Part shown: piece by piece, positions 1-5,732 of the stretch
Numbering within the stretch: the stretch's first letter is position 1
How the letters are laid out: each line of letters begins with the position of its first letter
Origin: Phycisphaerales bacterium UBA1845
GTDB lineage: Bacteria > Planctomycetota > Phycisphaerae > UBA1845
Direction of reading: 5' to 3'
Length of the DNA: 7,279 nt
Assembly (NCBI GenBank): GCA_002338715.1
Contig: DDIR01000012.1
Span: forward strand, 1-7,279
Notes under the pieces: generated by a model
What the model was told of the DNA's origin: nothing
What the model saw: only the letters and a program-made list of their open reading frames with translations
Database searches by the model: none
Position numbers and translations under genes: made by a program

Positions 1-246
1 CGGTTTTGGGATAGCCTCTAGTATGCCCTCTACATCGCTCACAGATATCCTCAAGTCCGCAAGTTCAACCGACTGGTTCGCTTCTTCGCTAGCCGCGAAT
101 GACTCAATAACACTAGTATCAGCAATAGCAGGGTTACTGAGACGCTGATCGATTTCCATAAACAAAGACTCGCAACGCAGCCGCTGTGAACTCGGCAGTA
201 TTTCCACCTGACATTGGTCATCCTCGTCGATAAAGATAGATCTCAT
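1..246 (-). CDS. Unrecognised acidic protein, 5' part only (runs off left edge)
   Basis: An open frame of 82 codons starts at an ATG (246-244) and continues past the left end of the window without a stop, so only the N-terminus is seen. The start is well supported: GAGGAG (minus strand, at 256-261) lies 9 nt upstream of the ATG. The peptide begins MRSIFIDEDDQCQVEILPSS, is rich in Asp and Glu, and has no obvious signal peptide or membrane segment; it looks cytosolic. I do not recognise the family. Small acidic proteins of this look occur among immunity proteins and among uncharacterised accessory genes, but nothing here demonstrates that role. The base composition looks less GC-rich than the yidC gene next door, and the gene is separated from yidC by a repeat-bearing gap, so this edge may be accessory DNA. 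I am fairly sure it is coding, and unsure of any function. Confidence 0.6.
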   Translation of the reverse strand, partial: MRSIFIDEDDQCQVEILPSSQRLRCESLFMEIDQRLSNPAIADTSVIESFAASEEANQSVELADLRISVSDVEGILEAIPKP

Positions 247-255
247 CCAGCTCTA

Positions 256-261
256 CTCCTC
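256..261 (-). promoter_or_regulatory. Ribosome binding site GAGGAG of the left-edge gene
   Basis: On the minus strand GAGGAG precedes the ATG at 246 by 9 nt. This good match to the anti-Shine-Dalgarno fixes the start of the partial gene and is one of only two clear Shine-Dalgarno sites in the window. Confidence 0.6.
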
Positions 262-277
262 TTGAAGGATTCTTCAA
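262..277 (-). promoter_or_regulatory. Perfect 6-bp dyad directly upstream of the ribosome binding site
   Basis: TTGAAG (262-267) and CTTCAA (272-277) form a perfect inverted repeat around a 4-nt centre. It abuts the GAGGAG ribosome site of the left-edge gene. In RNA it would be a small hairpin in the 5' leader; in DNA it could be an operator. A 5-bp dyad, CGCCT-CT-AGGCG, lies just behind it at 292-303. The structure is visible; the regulatory role is inference. Confidence 0.3.
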
Positions 278-302
278 TGAATTCGGCGACGCGCCTCTAG
301 GC

Positions 303-340
303 GGGTGGCCCATGTTTTCAAACATGGGGGAGTCGATGAT
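303..340 (-). repeat. 38-bp hairpin repeat, copy 1
   Basis: The reverse complement of this stretch matches 460-497 at 32 of 38 positions. The core is an 8-bp stem (309-316 with 321-328: CCCATGTT/AACATGGG) closing a 4-nt loop, which reads TGAA in the orientation of copy 2. The flanks are identical between copies: ATCATCGACTCC on one side and GGCCACCC on the other. Similarity stops exactly at the ends of the 38-bp unit. The organisation (palindromic core, fixed flanks, inverted pair) resembles REP elements and their doublets. No RAYT transposase is visible in the window. Confidence 0.8.
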
Positions 341-459
341 ACGGTTCAAATTGCCGAACGGATATGTTCTCGACGGCGAACGATGTCGCCTGTCGTTTTC
401 TGATGATTCAGTTGTGACGGCTGGCGGACCGATTGATCCTTGGGGTCATTTTGACCTTG

Positions 460-497
460 ATCATCGACTCCCCCACCTCTGAAGAGGTGGGCCACCC
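460..497 (+). repeat. 38-bp hairpin repeat, copy 2
   Basis: This is the inverted partner of 303-340. Its stem is CCCACCTC/GAGGTGGG (472-479 with 484-491) around the same TGAA loop. All six differences from copy 1 fall in the stem and form three compensated pairs, so base pairing is fully kept. It lies about 30 bp past the yidC stop codon and would form a strong hairpin in the 3' end of the yidC transcript. It lacks the T-tract of an intrinsic terminator. A role in transcript end stabilisation, as known for REP elements, is possible but inferred. Confidence 0.8.
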
Positions 498-527
498 TCT
501 TGGGTTTCGACTTCTCTTGAGCGTCTA

Positions 528-2606
528 TCACCGGTCTTTTTTGCCGCTTCTTTGTTTGGCTTGCTTCTGGGCTTCTTCGGCTTTTTGTTGCAGCTTTTCT
601 AAGAACGATGGGCCGCTCTTTGGCTTCTTGGGTTCCTTGGCCAATCCGGCGCCGCCCTTCGGACCTTCGAGGTCTTTCTGCTTGATGTGCTTGCGGATGT
701 AGACCTGCTCTGCCGCACCGACCAGCGAACTCGTCATGATGTAGAGGTTCAAACCGCTGGGGAATTTGTAGAACAAGAAGATCATGATGAACGACATGTA
801 CGGCATGATCTTTTGCATCTGCTCGGCTTGTTCGGACTGCGGCGTCTTCTTGACGTTGGGGTCGGGCTTGGGTCGCGGCATCAACTTCTGCTGGGCGAAC
901 ATCATCACACCGACGAGAATCGGCAGCAGGTGGAAGCACGTCATCTCGCCCATGAGCGGGACGTTGACCGTCTTGCTGAAATGATAGAAACAATCGGGCG
1001 ACGTCAAATCCGTGATCCAAAGATAGAACGGCTCACCGCGCATCGCCACGTTGTTGCGCAAGCTCGAATACAGCGCCACCCAGATCGGCATCTGCAAGAA
1101 CATCGGCAGGCAGCCGAGCATTTGCCCCATCGGGTTCACGCCCTCTTCGCGATACAGCTTCATAATCTCCTGCTGAATCTTCGCGTTGTCGCCGGCGTGC
1201 TTGCGCTTGATATCCTCCATCTTCGGCTGCAACGATCCCATGCTCTTCTGCATGCGGACCATGTTCACCTGCGTCTTCTTGGTGATCGGATGCAGCAGCG
1301 TGCGCACCACGATCACCAGGATGATGATCGCCACGCCGAAGTTGCCCGTGACCTTGTAAAGCCAATTCAAGATAACGATCATCAAGTCGGTCAGGGCGCT
1401 GAACGTGCACGACCCGTACCCTTCCTTGATCTGCTGCATGTAGTCGCGATTGACGTAATCGGAATTGCTCGCGTGGCTGAAGGCTTCGCGATCCTTGGGC
1501 CCGATGTAGATCGACTCCATCAACGACTTCGTTTCGCCCGGCGCGATCGTCTGCTGAACCGAAGTCACTTCGGTGGTGACGTCGTTCAAAGTCGTCGCAT
1601 CGCCATCCAGATCGAGGGCCTGCACCTGCGCCACGACACCGCTGACCGGATTTCCTTCCGCATCAACCGGACACGTCGTGCACGTGAAAAACAAGTTCCC
1701 GCCCGCGTACCATTCCAGCGGTTCGTTGACCTGCTTGTCGGCTGCATAGAGCGTGTACTGCTTGCTCTTGCCGACTTCCTTGAAGTTCTTCGCCGCCAAC
1801 TCGATCAGGCCTTCGCTGCGCCATGCCGCGTAGACCTTCTGGTCGGGCATGAACGTGCCCTGTGAGAGCAGACCGACGGGCCCGCGCTCGACGATGATGA
1901 CCCGATGTTCCTGATCTGAGACGTTTTCAATCTCAAGGGTGACCTGTAGATCGCTGCGCAGCGTTTCATGCGCCTGAGCCGGAAGCAGGAATGTCCGCGT
2001 CAGTTTGAGAACCGGTTCGTCACCGGCATTGACCGTTGCGGTAAAGACGGCTGACTCACCATTGTTGGCTTCGCGCTTGTCCGCCGTCCACTGCAAGTCC
2101 GAAAGATCGACGCGATGTTGCCCGTCGATGGTCAATCGATCGATCGCCAGCGATTGCCAGGAGTTGCCCTTCTTGCGACTCAGCGGCGCGAGCAGGACGT
2201 AATTTTCCTTCTCTTTGCCGCCGCGTTTCCAATGATCGCTCAGCGTCGCCTTTGCGATTGACGCACCCCGATTCGACAGATCAAGCTGCATCCGGTACGG
2301 ACTTTCAAACCCGCCTTCGACCGTACCCAGCACAATCTTTTCCGCTGCATCGGCACCGACGGCGCGATACGCCCCCTTCGCCGCCGTTCCATTTGCAACC
2401 GTTCCATTCGACGCAGCATCGCCCGGCGCCGCGTCAGCCGTCCCGTTGCTCGAAACCGATGCCGGTGTACCGTCTGCCGATGCGCCGCCTTCCGCGCCAC
2501 CCGATGTCGGTTTGGGCGGCGGCCAAATGCGCACGGCGATCATGTTCCAAATCAGAAAGAAGAGCAGTGCCCAGAAGAGTGCTCTGAAGAAGTTCTTATT
2601 TTCCAT
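528..2606 (-). CDS. yidC: Membrane protein insertase YidC (YidC/Oxa1/Alb3 family)
   Basis: The 692-residue product inserts and folds inner-membrane proteins, alone or with SecYEG. Segment 1 is an N-terminal transmembrane anchor (about residues 6-25). It is followed by a low-complexity Ala/Gly/Ser/Thr linker (about 33-78) with three NGT repeats, then a periplasmic beta-rich P1 domain (about 80-385) as found in Gram-negative YidC. The insertase core runs from about 402 to 640. It includes the conserved Arg of the substrate groove (R435, in VVRTLLHP), the cytoplasmic coiled-coil hairpin (about 445-490), the GCLPMFLQMPIW segment near 498-509 and the last helices with FPSGLNLY near 615. The tail (about 642-692) is Lys-rich and could contact ribosomes. 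A CxxC pair (C309, C312) lies in the P1 domain, which is unusual. The ATG start places the anchor at the very N-terminus as expected, but I see no clear Shine-Dalgarno. The usual rpmH/rnpA/mnmE neighbours are absent; a phosphoesterase gene lies 157 bp upstream. Confidence 0.97.
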   Translation of the reverse strand: MENKNFFRALFWALLFFLIWNMIAVRIWPPPKPTSGGAEGGASADGTPASVSSNGTADAAPGDAASNGTVANGTAAKGAYRAVGADAAEKIVLGTVEGGFESPYRMQLDLSNRGASIAKATLSDHWKRGGKEKENYVLLAPLSRKKGNSWQSLAIDRLTIDGQHRVDLSDLQWTADKREANNGESAVFTATVNAGDEPVLKLTRTFLLPAQAHETLRSDLQVTLEIENVSDQEHRVIIVERGPVGLLSQGTFMPDQKVYAAWRSEGLIELAAKNFKEVGKSKQYTLYAADKQVNEPLEWYAGGNLFFTCTTCPVDAEGNPVSGVVAQVQALDLDGDATTLNDVTTEVTSVQQTIAPGETKSLMESIYIGPKDREAFSHASNSDYVNRDYMQQIKEGYGSCTFSALTDLMIVILNWLYKVTGNFGVAIIILVIVVRTLLHPITKKTQVNMVRMQKSMGSLQPKMEDIKRKHAGDNAKIQQEIMKLYREEGVNPMGQMLGCLPMFLQMPIWVALYSSLRNNVAMRGEPFYLWITDLTSPDCFYHFSKTVNVPLMGEMTCFHLLPILVGVMMFAQQKLMPRPKPDPNVKKTPQSEQAEQMQKIMPYMSFIMIFLFYKFPSGLNLYIMTSSLVGAAEQVYIRKHIKQKDLEGPKGGAGLAKEPKKPKSGPSFLEKLQQKAEEAQKQAKQRSGKKDR

Positions 2607-2652
2607 GCTGTTTTTGTGCTGTCTTGATGAAGTTAGTGTTGCAGTCGTATGG

Positions 2653-2682
2653 GAACGAATGGCGCGCCAACGTTATTCGTTC
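2653..2682 (-). promoter_or_regulatory. 8-bp stem-loop in the yidC leader
   Basis: GAACGAAT (2653-2660) and ATTCGTTC (2675-2682) are perfect inverted repeats around a 14-nt loop. The loop itself contains the 8-bp palindrome GGCGCGCC (2661-2668). The element lies 47-76 nt upstream of the yidC start. It could act in the yidC leader, as an operator, or as part of the phosphoesterase 3' end. The structure is seen; the role is unknown. Confidence 0.4.
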
Positions 2683-2689
2683 GCCCAAA

Positions 2690-2731
2690 CCCGCCGGATG
2701 GATGCTGTTCGATAGATTCGTTACCGGCGGG
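2690..2731 (-). terminator. Possible weak terminator stem-loop after the phosphoesterase gene
   Basis: CCCGCCGG (2690-2697) and CCGGCGGG (2724-2731) are perfect 8-bp, fully GC inverted repeats with a 26-nt loop. They lie 33 bp past the phosphoesterase stop. On the minus strand the stem is followed only by TTTGGG, so it is a poor intrinsic terminator by T-tract. It could act as a pause site, a transcript-stabilising stem or an operator half-site pair. Confidence 0.3.
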
Positions 2732-2763
2732 GCGCGTCTCGCACGCGGTTGATCGCGCGGCGA

Positions 2764-3603
2764 TCATCGCCCTTCCAAAAGTCGCAGTCCGAGGAAGTCA
2801 TCCAGTTCGGGCGTATCCAGCGCCTTTTGAACGGCTTTTTGAATGTCGTACTCGACGCGAATGAATTCCAACGTTCCCACGTATCCGTCTTCGTCCGGCG
2901 AAATATCACCAGGCCCGACATCATCCGGATAGGGAACCTTCTCACCCTTTTCATGAACAACGACGAAGCACGCCCGCACATCGCGATCGCGCGGTTGCCC
3001 GACGCTACCCACGTTGATGATGGCTTTCTCTTCTTCGGTGATCGTGTAAAAACTCGGCTCGCGCAGTTCACCGGGCGGATCGAAATACGGATCGTCCAGA
3101 AACACACCGGGGACGTGCGTATGCCCGACCACGCAGGCCATGTGTCGCTCTTCCAACCGATCGAAGTTCGCAAGGATTTTGGTCGGATTGGTAAAGACAT
3201 CTTCCGCGAACAGATATTCATTCACGGGACGGCGCGGCGAGGCATGCACCATCAAAATGTTCTTGGCTTCATGGCGAATCGGCAACTTGCCCAGAAACTC
3301 CCACCGGCGATCGCGCAGCGACTTCTTCTTCTCGTCTTCAAAAACCTGCCGCGTCCAATAGCACGCGCGTTCAGCGCTGACGTTGAAATTCGACGGTTCG
3401 TAAAAGACGGCATGGTCATGGTTACCGCAGACGACGGCTTCACACCGCTCCATGACGGTATCGATGCACTGCTTGGGACTGGCGCCGTAACCGATGACGT
3501 CGCCCAGGCAATAGATTTCTTTCACATTGCGGCGGTCGATCTCAGCCAGAACCGCCTGCAAGGCTTCGTAGTTACCATGAATGTCAGAGATAATGGCATA
3601 CAC
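2764..3603 (-). CDS. Calcineurin-like metallophosphoesterase (YfcE/MJ0936-like)
   Basis: The product is a soluble cytosolic hydrolase of phosphomono- or diesters that uses a two-metal centre; the substrate cannot be read from sequence. All hallmark motifs are present, numbered from the GTG start (279 residues): SDIHGN 6-11 (D7, H9), GDVIGYG 34-40 (D35), GNHDH 60-64, MVHASP 118-123 (H120) and GHTH 160-163. NVGSVGQPRD follows at 197-206, typical of the compact Metallophos_2 group. The acidic C-terminal part (about 225-279) is less conserved. I prefer GTG at 3603 because it gives the usual MYAIISDIHGN beginning and has AGAAG 7-8 nt upstream. An in-frame TTG at 3621 would add six residues, but its purine-rich stretch lies too close. 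Some relatives are annotated as diadenosine tetraphosphatase-like or as cyclic-nucleotide phosphodiesterases; I cannot choose. It lies between the methyltransferase and yidC, with no sign of translational coupling to either. Confidence 0.92.
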   Translation of the reverse strand: MYAIISDIHGNYEALQAVLAEIDRRNVKEIYCLGDVIGYGASPKQCIDTVMERCEAVVCGNHDHAVFYEPSNFNVSAERACYWTRQVFEDEKKKSLRDRRWEFLGKLPIRHEAKNILMVHASPRRPVNEYLFAEDVFTNPTKILANFDRLEERHMACVVGHTHVPGVFLDDPYFDPPGELREPSFYTITEEEKAIINVGSVGQPRDRDVRACFVVVHEKGEKVPYPDDVGPGDISPDEDGYVGTLEFIRVEYDIQKAVQKALDTPELDDFLGLRLLEGR

Positions 3604-3772
3604 CGGGGATCTTCTCAGCAACGCCTCACTCGCAGGCGACGAGCCTGGCGCCAGCCTTGAAAACAGGTGAGAATCGAATGCTATTGCCCAATCGAAACGT
3701 CGTCAATAAGCACCGACCGTCACCGCACAGTTCATACAGTTGCTCCGGAGTGCGCCCTGGGTTTTGCCCCAA

Positions 3773-4645
3773 TCACCCCAGTTCAACCTTTGTTTTAACC
3801 TGACCCACGCGACCGACTGCGATTTTGACGGCTTCCTCGCTTTCGTCGCAGCCAAGCCACTTTCTACCCATTCGCTTGGCAACGGCCAATGTTGTACCAC
3901 TTCCGCAGAAAAAGTCGGCCACCAAATCCCCAGGAAGGCTGCTGGCTTGGATGATCCGCCCCAACAGGGCTTCGGGTTTCTGGGTTGGATACCCGGTTCG
4001 CTCCAACGAGACGGTCGACAGGAATGGAATTTCCCAGACATCCGTCAGTGCGGGCCCGTCCGCATTGAAGAACAGGCGTCCCTTTTTCGTCTGCTTGAAA
4101 GGCCGACCTTCCTCGTCGAGCTTCAGCCCATCCGTGCGATAGGCCCCTTCGCGCCGGACGTTAAACGTGTGCGAACCCGCCGACTTGGCATAAACAAGGA
4201 TCGTGTCGTGCTTGCGGCCAAACCACTTCGTCGAAACCCCTCCGGTCCGATAACTCCAAATGACCTCGTTGAGGAAGTTCCCGACGCCGAAGATCTCGTC
4301 CAACATCAGCCGAACATGATGGCTCACCCGCGGATCGATATGGACATACACCGACCCGCTGGTTTTCAGGAGGCGGTGGATTTCGGTCAGGCGACTTTGC
4401 AGAAATGCGCGGTACTCGTCCACGCCTCCGCGCCAACGATCTTCGTAATTCTGCCCATTCGCGGAAACGCGCGTCGTGTTGGTCATGAATGGCGGGTCGA
4501 TGTACACCAGATCGATCGACGCATCGGCAATCGTCGCCATCATCGACAGGTTGTCGGCGCAGACGATGCGCCCGTCGGCTTCTTGATGAGCTGACGAACA
4601 ATCGGAACGTGCTGAATCACGCTTGACGACCTTGGCGTCCTTCAT
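3773..4645 (-). CDS. Site-specific DNA methyltransferase, beta-class (N6-adenine or N4-cytosine)
   Basis: The 290-residue product should transfer a methyl group from S-adenosylmethionine to the exocyclic amino group of adenine or cytosine at a specific DNA site. The catalytic motif IV is DPPF (50-53, in DLVYIDPPFMTN). The AdoMet-binding motif I, DFFCGSGTT, comes late (244-252), followed by the acidic residue of motif II (D267). The order IV then I defines the beta class. TQKP (221-224) marks the motif X region. The target-recognition part probably lies between KHDTILVYAKS (145-155) and GYPTQKP. DPPF does not distinguish N6-adenine from N4-cytosine activity. The protein appears full length with all key motifs, so it is probably active. 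I see no strong Shine-Dalgarno before the ATG at 4645, but later starts would cut into the fold. No restriction endonuclease gene flanks it, so it appears solitary within this window; the neighbour is a winged-helix regulator. Confidence 0.93.
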   Translation of the reverse strand: MKDAKVVKRDSARSDCSSAHQEADGRIVCADNLSMMATIADASIDLVYIDPPFMTNTTRVSANGQNYEDRWRGGVDEYRAFLQSRLTEIHRLLKTSGSVYVHIDPRVSHHVRLMLDEIFGVGNFLNEVIWSYRTGGVSTKWFGRKHDTILVYAKSAGSHTFNVRREGAYRTDGLKLDEEGRPFKQTKKGRLFFNADGPALTDVWEIPFLSTVSLERTGYPTQKPEALLGRIIQASSLPGDLVADFFCGSGTTLAVAKRMGRKWLGCDESEEAVKIAVGRVGQVKTKVELG

Positions 4646-4775
4646 CGATCGATCTTTGCGAATTGGTTTGGAAGGAGCGCTAATGTGTCTTCACTCCTGA
4701 AGTCCGAACACCGACGTTGAGTCGACGCGAACCAATGTGAAACGAATCAGCAGGAAGTGCGGCTTTGGATTCGTG
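4646..4775. other. 130-bp gap between the regulator stop and the methyltransferase start
   Basis: The gap contains a short dyad, CTTCA-CTCC-TGAAG (4689-4702), upstream of the methyltransferase. I see no convincing sigma-70 promoter and no T-tract terminator, so read-through from the regulator gene into the methyltransferase is possible. No gene is supported here. Confidence 0.3.
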
Positions 4776-5087
4776 TTACTTCAAAAGCGGACCGAATGTC
4801 TTACCGGGCGCGGTCATCTGATAGCCCTTGTCGGTCAGCTCGATGGTGCAGCCGCATTCTTCGATGGCCAGCAGGTATCGAAACACGGTGCGACGACTCA
4901 TCTTGAGCTTCTTTTCGAGTTGCGAAATGGTGAAACGACCTTGCCGAAGCAATGTCACCATGTCGAACGGAACACCGTAAGCTTCCTGAAACAGGCGGCT
5001 ATATATCTCTTTTCCTTTGGGCCCAAGGTCCGAAGGTTTCACAACGGAGACAAGCACTTTGCAATCCTGCTTCGTGATGGTCCGCAC
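4776..5087 (-). CDS. Small winged-helix DNA-binding protein
   Basis: The 103-residue cytosolic protein is probably a transcription regulator. Its C-terminal half reads as a helix-turn-helix: a supporting helix ISQLEKKLK (54-62), a turn, a recognition helix SRRTVFRYLLAIEECG (64-79), and a strand pair TIELTDKGYQM (81-91) that would form the wing. This resembles the HTH_11/DeoR-type winged helix. The N-terminal half (1-50) has no recognisable ligand-binding domain, so it may dimerise or respond through a partner. The start is GTG at 5087, firmly set by AAGGAGG 8 nt upstream. It is the first gene of the minus-strand set, 130 bp ahead of the methyltransferase and divergent from glnA. The promoter carries a dyad that could be its own operator. 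It does not look like the XRE-type controller proteins of restriction systems. The DNA-binding role is well supported; the target genes are unknown. Confidence 0.8.
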   Translation of the reverse strand: MRTITKQDCKVLVSVVKPSDLGPKGKEIYSRLFQEAYGVPFDMVTLLRQGRFTISQLEKKLKMSRRTVFRYLLAIEECGCTIELTDKGYQMTAPGKTFGPLLK

Positions 5088-5095
5088 CGAATAAC

Positions 5096-5102
5096 CCTCC
5101 TT
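5096..5102 (-). promoter_or_regulatory. Strong ribosome binding site AAGGAGG of the regulator gene
   Basis: AAGGAGG on the minus strand lies 8 nt before the GTG at 5087. It is the best Shine-Dalgarno in the window and decides the non-ATG start of the winged-helix gene. Confidence 0.8.
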
Positions 5103-5162
5103 GCTCGCGCTTGCGCTTTGGCGATTTGATCAACTACGACCCAAGGCCTGACGGCCGCGCGA

Positions 5163-5191
5163 AGTATGCCAGATTTCTGGTGGCATGGCAA
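5163..5191 (-). promoter_or_regulatory. Sigma-70-type promoter of the winged-helix regulator
   Basis: On the minus strand TTGCCA (5186-5191, five of six to the -35 consensus) is followed after exactly 17 bp by CATACT (5163-5168, four of six to the -10 consensus). TG sits one base before the -10, giving an extended -10 (TGGCATACT). Transcription would start near 5156, leaving a leader of about 70 nt before the GTG start. This is the best promoter candidate in the window. Confidence 0.55.
5167..5185. promoter_or_regulatory. Candidate operator dyad inside the regulator promoter
   Basis: TGCCA (5167-5171) and TGGCA (5181-5185) form an inverted repeat. Nested with them, CCAGA (5169-5173) and TCTGG (5176-5180) form a second one. 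Together they span the -10/-35 spacer, and TGGCA recurs at 5186-5190. A protein bound here would block RNA polymerase, so autorepression by the winged-helix protein is a natural guess, not shown. Confidence 0.35.
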
Positions 5192-5634
5192 CGTTAACAA
5201 ATCCGCGCGAGCGGCGCGCGACAGCACCTACCACCTGCACATTGATGATCACATCTGACAACTAATGACATCTGGGAATTCCGCACCGAAATGTTAAGCG
5301 ACGACCCGATACACTTTCGATACTTGTGCGCCCATGTGAATTCCCATTCCCAATCGCATCGAACTCCGGTTGAGGTATGAACCGTCGGGCAAGTCGATCG
5401 CCGCCTCTGGTTTCGGAGGGCCGCGAATCGTGCCCGCGACGGACAACCGCATCCTCGGACAGGATCAATCGCCGGATCGCCCGTCGCATCCGTTTGACAC
5501 CCGCCCGACTGCGGGACCATCGCCCACAAGGCAGGGCCCGATGAACCCATCCGGTGCAGATCAACCTCCACCCCAGACGGGTTCCGAGGGCATTTTCGGA
5601 CCCGTTAAGCTCGATATGACTTTGTCCTGCCAGC
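5192..5634. other. Long intergenic stretch without a supported gene
   Basis: This lies upstream of glnA and behind the regulator promoter. The open frames on both strands lack ribosome sites and have Pro/Ser-rich or Arg-rich translations of no family I recognise. Visible structure: CGATAC repeated 11 bp apart (5307-5312, 5318-5323), ACATCTG repeated 17 bp apart (5251-5257, 5268-5274), and a hairpin at 5577-5605. It could hold regulatory sites, an unannotated small RNA, or decayed coding sequence. Confidence 0.35.
5577..5605 (+). other. Hairpin upstream of glnA
   Basis: ACGGGT (5577-5582) pairs with ACCCGT (5600-5605), and after a single bulged T, CCGA (5584-5587) pairs with TCGG (5596-5599). 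This gives a 10-bp stem with an 8-nt loop about 130 bp before the glnA start. No T-tract follows. It could belong to a structured leader or a small RNA, if this region is transcribed. Confidence 0.3.
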
Positions 5635-5661
5635 TTGAACAATTACAGCTGTTAGCATAAT
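5635..5661 (+). promoter_or_regulatory. Weak glnA promoter candidate in an AT-rich block
   Basis: TTGAAC (5635-5640) and CATAAT (5656-5661) are separated by 15 bp, shorter than the preferred 17. They open a conspicuously AT-rich block (about 5641-5700) directly before glnA, where a promoter is expected. I see no sigma-54 element (TGGCAC-N5-TTGC) and no NtcA-type GTA-N8-TAC site. The location is plausible; the exact boxes are uncertain. Confidence 0.25.
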
Positions 5662-5732
5662 CTAACGTAGAGTTATTCTTATTGTAAAGGTTTTTAATAA
5701 ACCAGCCCTGCTCTGAATAAGTGAGCTCAAAA

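Larger units (their letters stand above)
303..497. repeat. Inverted repeat pair (REPIN-like) enclosing 119 bp
   Basis: The two 38-bp hairpin repeats face each other and bound a 119-bp non-coding centre (341-459), making a 195-bp unit. The centre contains a further small hairpin, GGTCA-TTT-TGACC (444-456), and no gene I can support. This is the main content of the 281-bp gap between yidC and the left-edge gene. It could be a doublet of REP-type elements or a small non-autonomous element with structured ends. No target-site duplication is evident. Confidence 0.6.

Noticed and set aside
303..497. Remnant of an insertion sequence with terminal inverted repeats
   Set aside because: The 119-bp centre has no transposase fragment and no flanking target duplication is evident; a REP doublet fits better.
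687..1865. Long plus-strand open frame opposite yidC (392 codons)
   Set aside because: It is a His/Arg/Leu-rich mirror frame of the clearly real yidC coding strand.
2749..3660. Plus-strand open frame opposite the phosphoesterase gene (303 codons)
   Set aside because: The opposite strand carries every metallophosphoesterase motif; this frame shows no family features.
4672..4700. AAGGAG followed by ATG and five codons on the plus strand (possible leader peptide)
   Set aside because: Only MCLHS then stop, with no plus-strand gene downstream for it to control, since the next genes are on the minus strand.
5179..5200. TGGCA repeats as a sigma-54 promoter near glnA
   Set aside because: The TTGC half of the -24/-12 element is missing at the required spacing, and the site is more than 500 bp from glnA.
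5494..5522. Perfect TTGACA as a -35 box for glnA
   Set aside because: No acceptable -10 lies 16-18 bp downstream; the following bases are GC-rich and form a small CCCGC/GCGGG hairpin.
5262..5642. Minus-strand open frame (126 codons, TTG start) in the glnA upstream gap
   Set aside because: It has no ribosome site, an Arg-rich unstructured translation and a non-ATG start, and it overlaps other open frames on both strands. It resembles chance opening in GC-rich DNA.
5370..5660. Plus-strand open frame (96 codons, TTG start) ahead of glnA
   Set aside because: It has a Pro/Ser-rich low-complexity translation, no Shine-Dalgarno and no recognisable domain, and it runs into the AT-rich promoter block.
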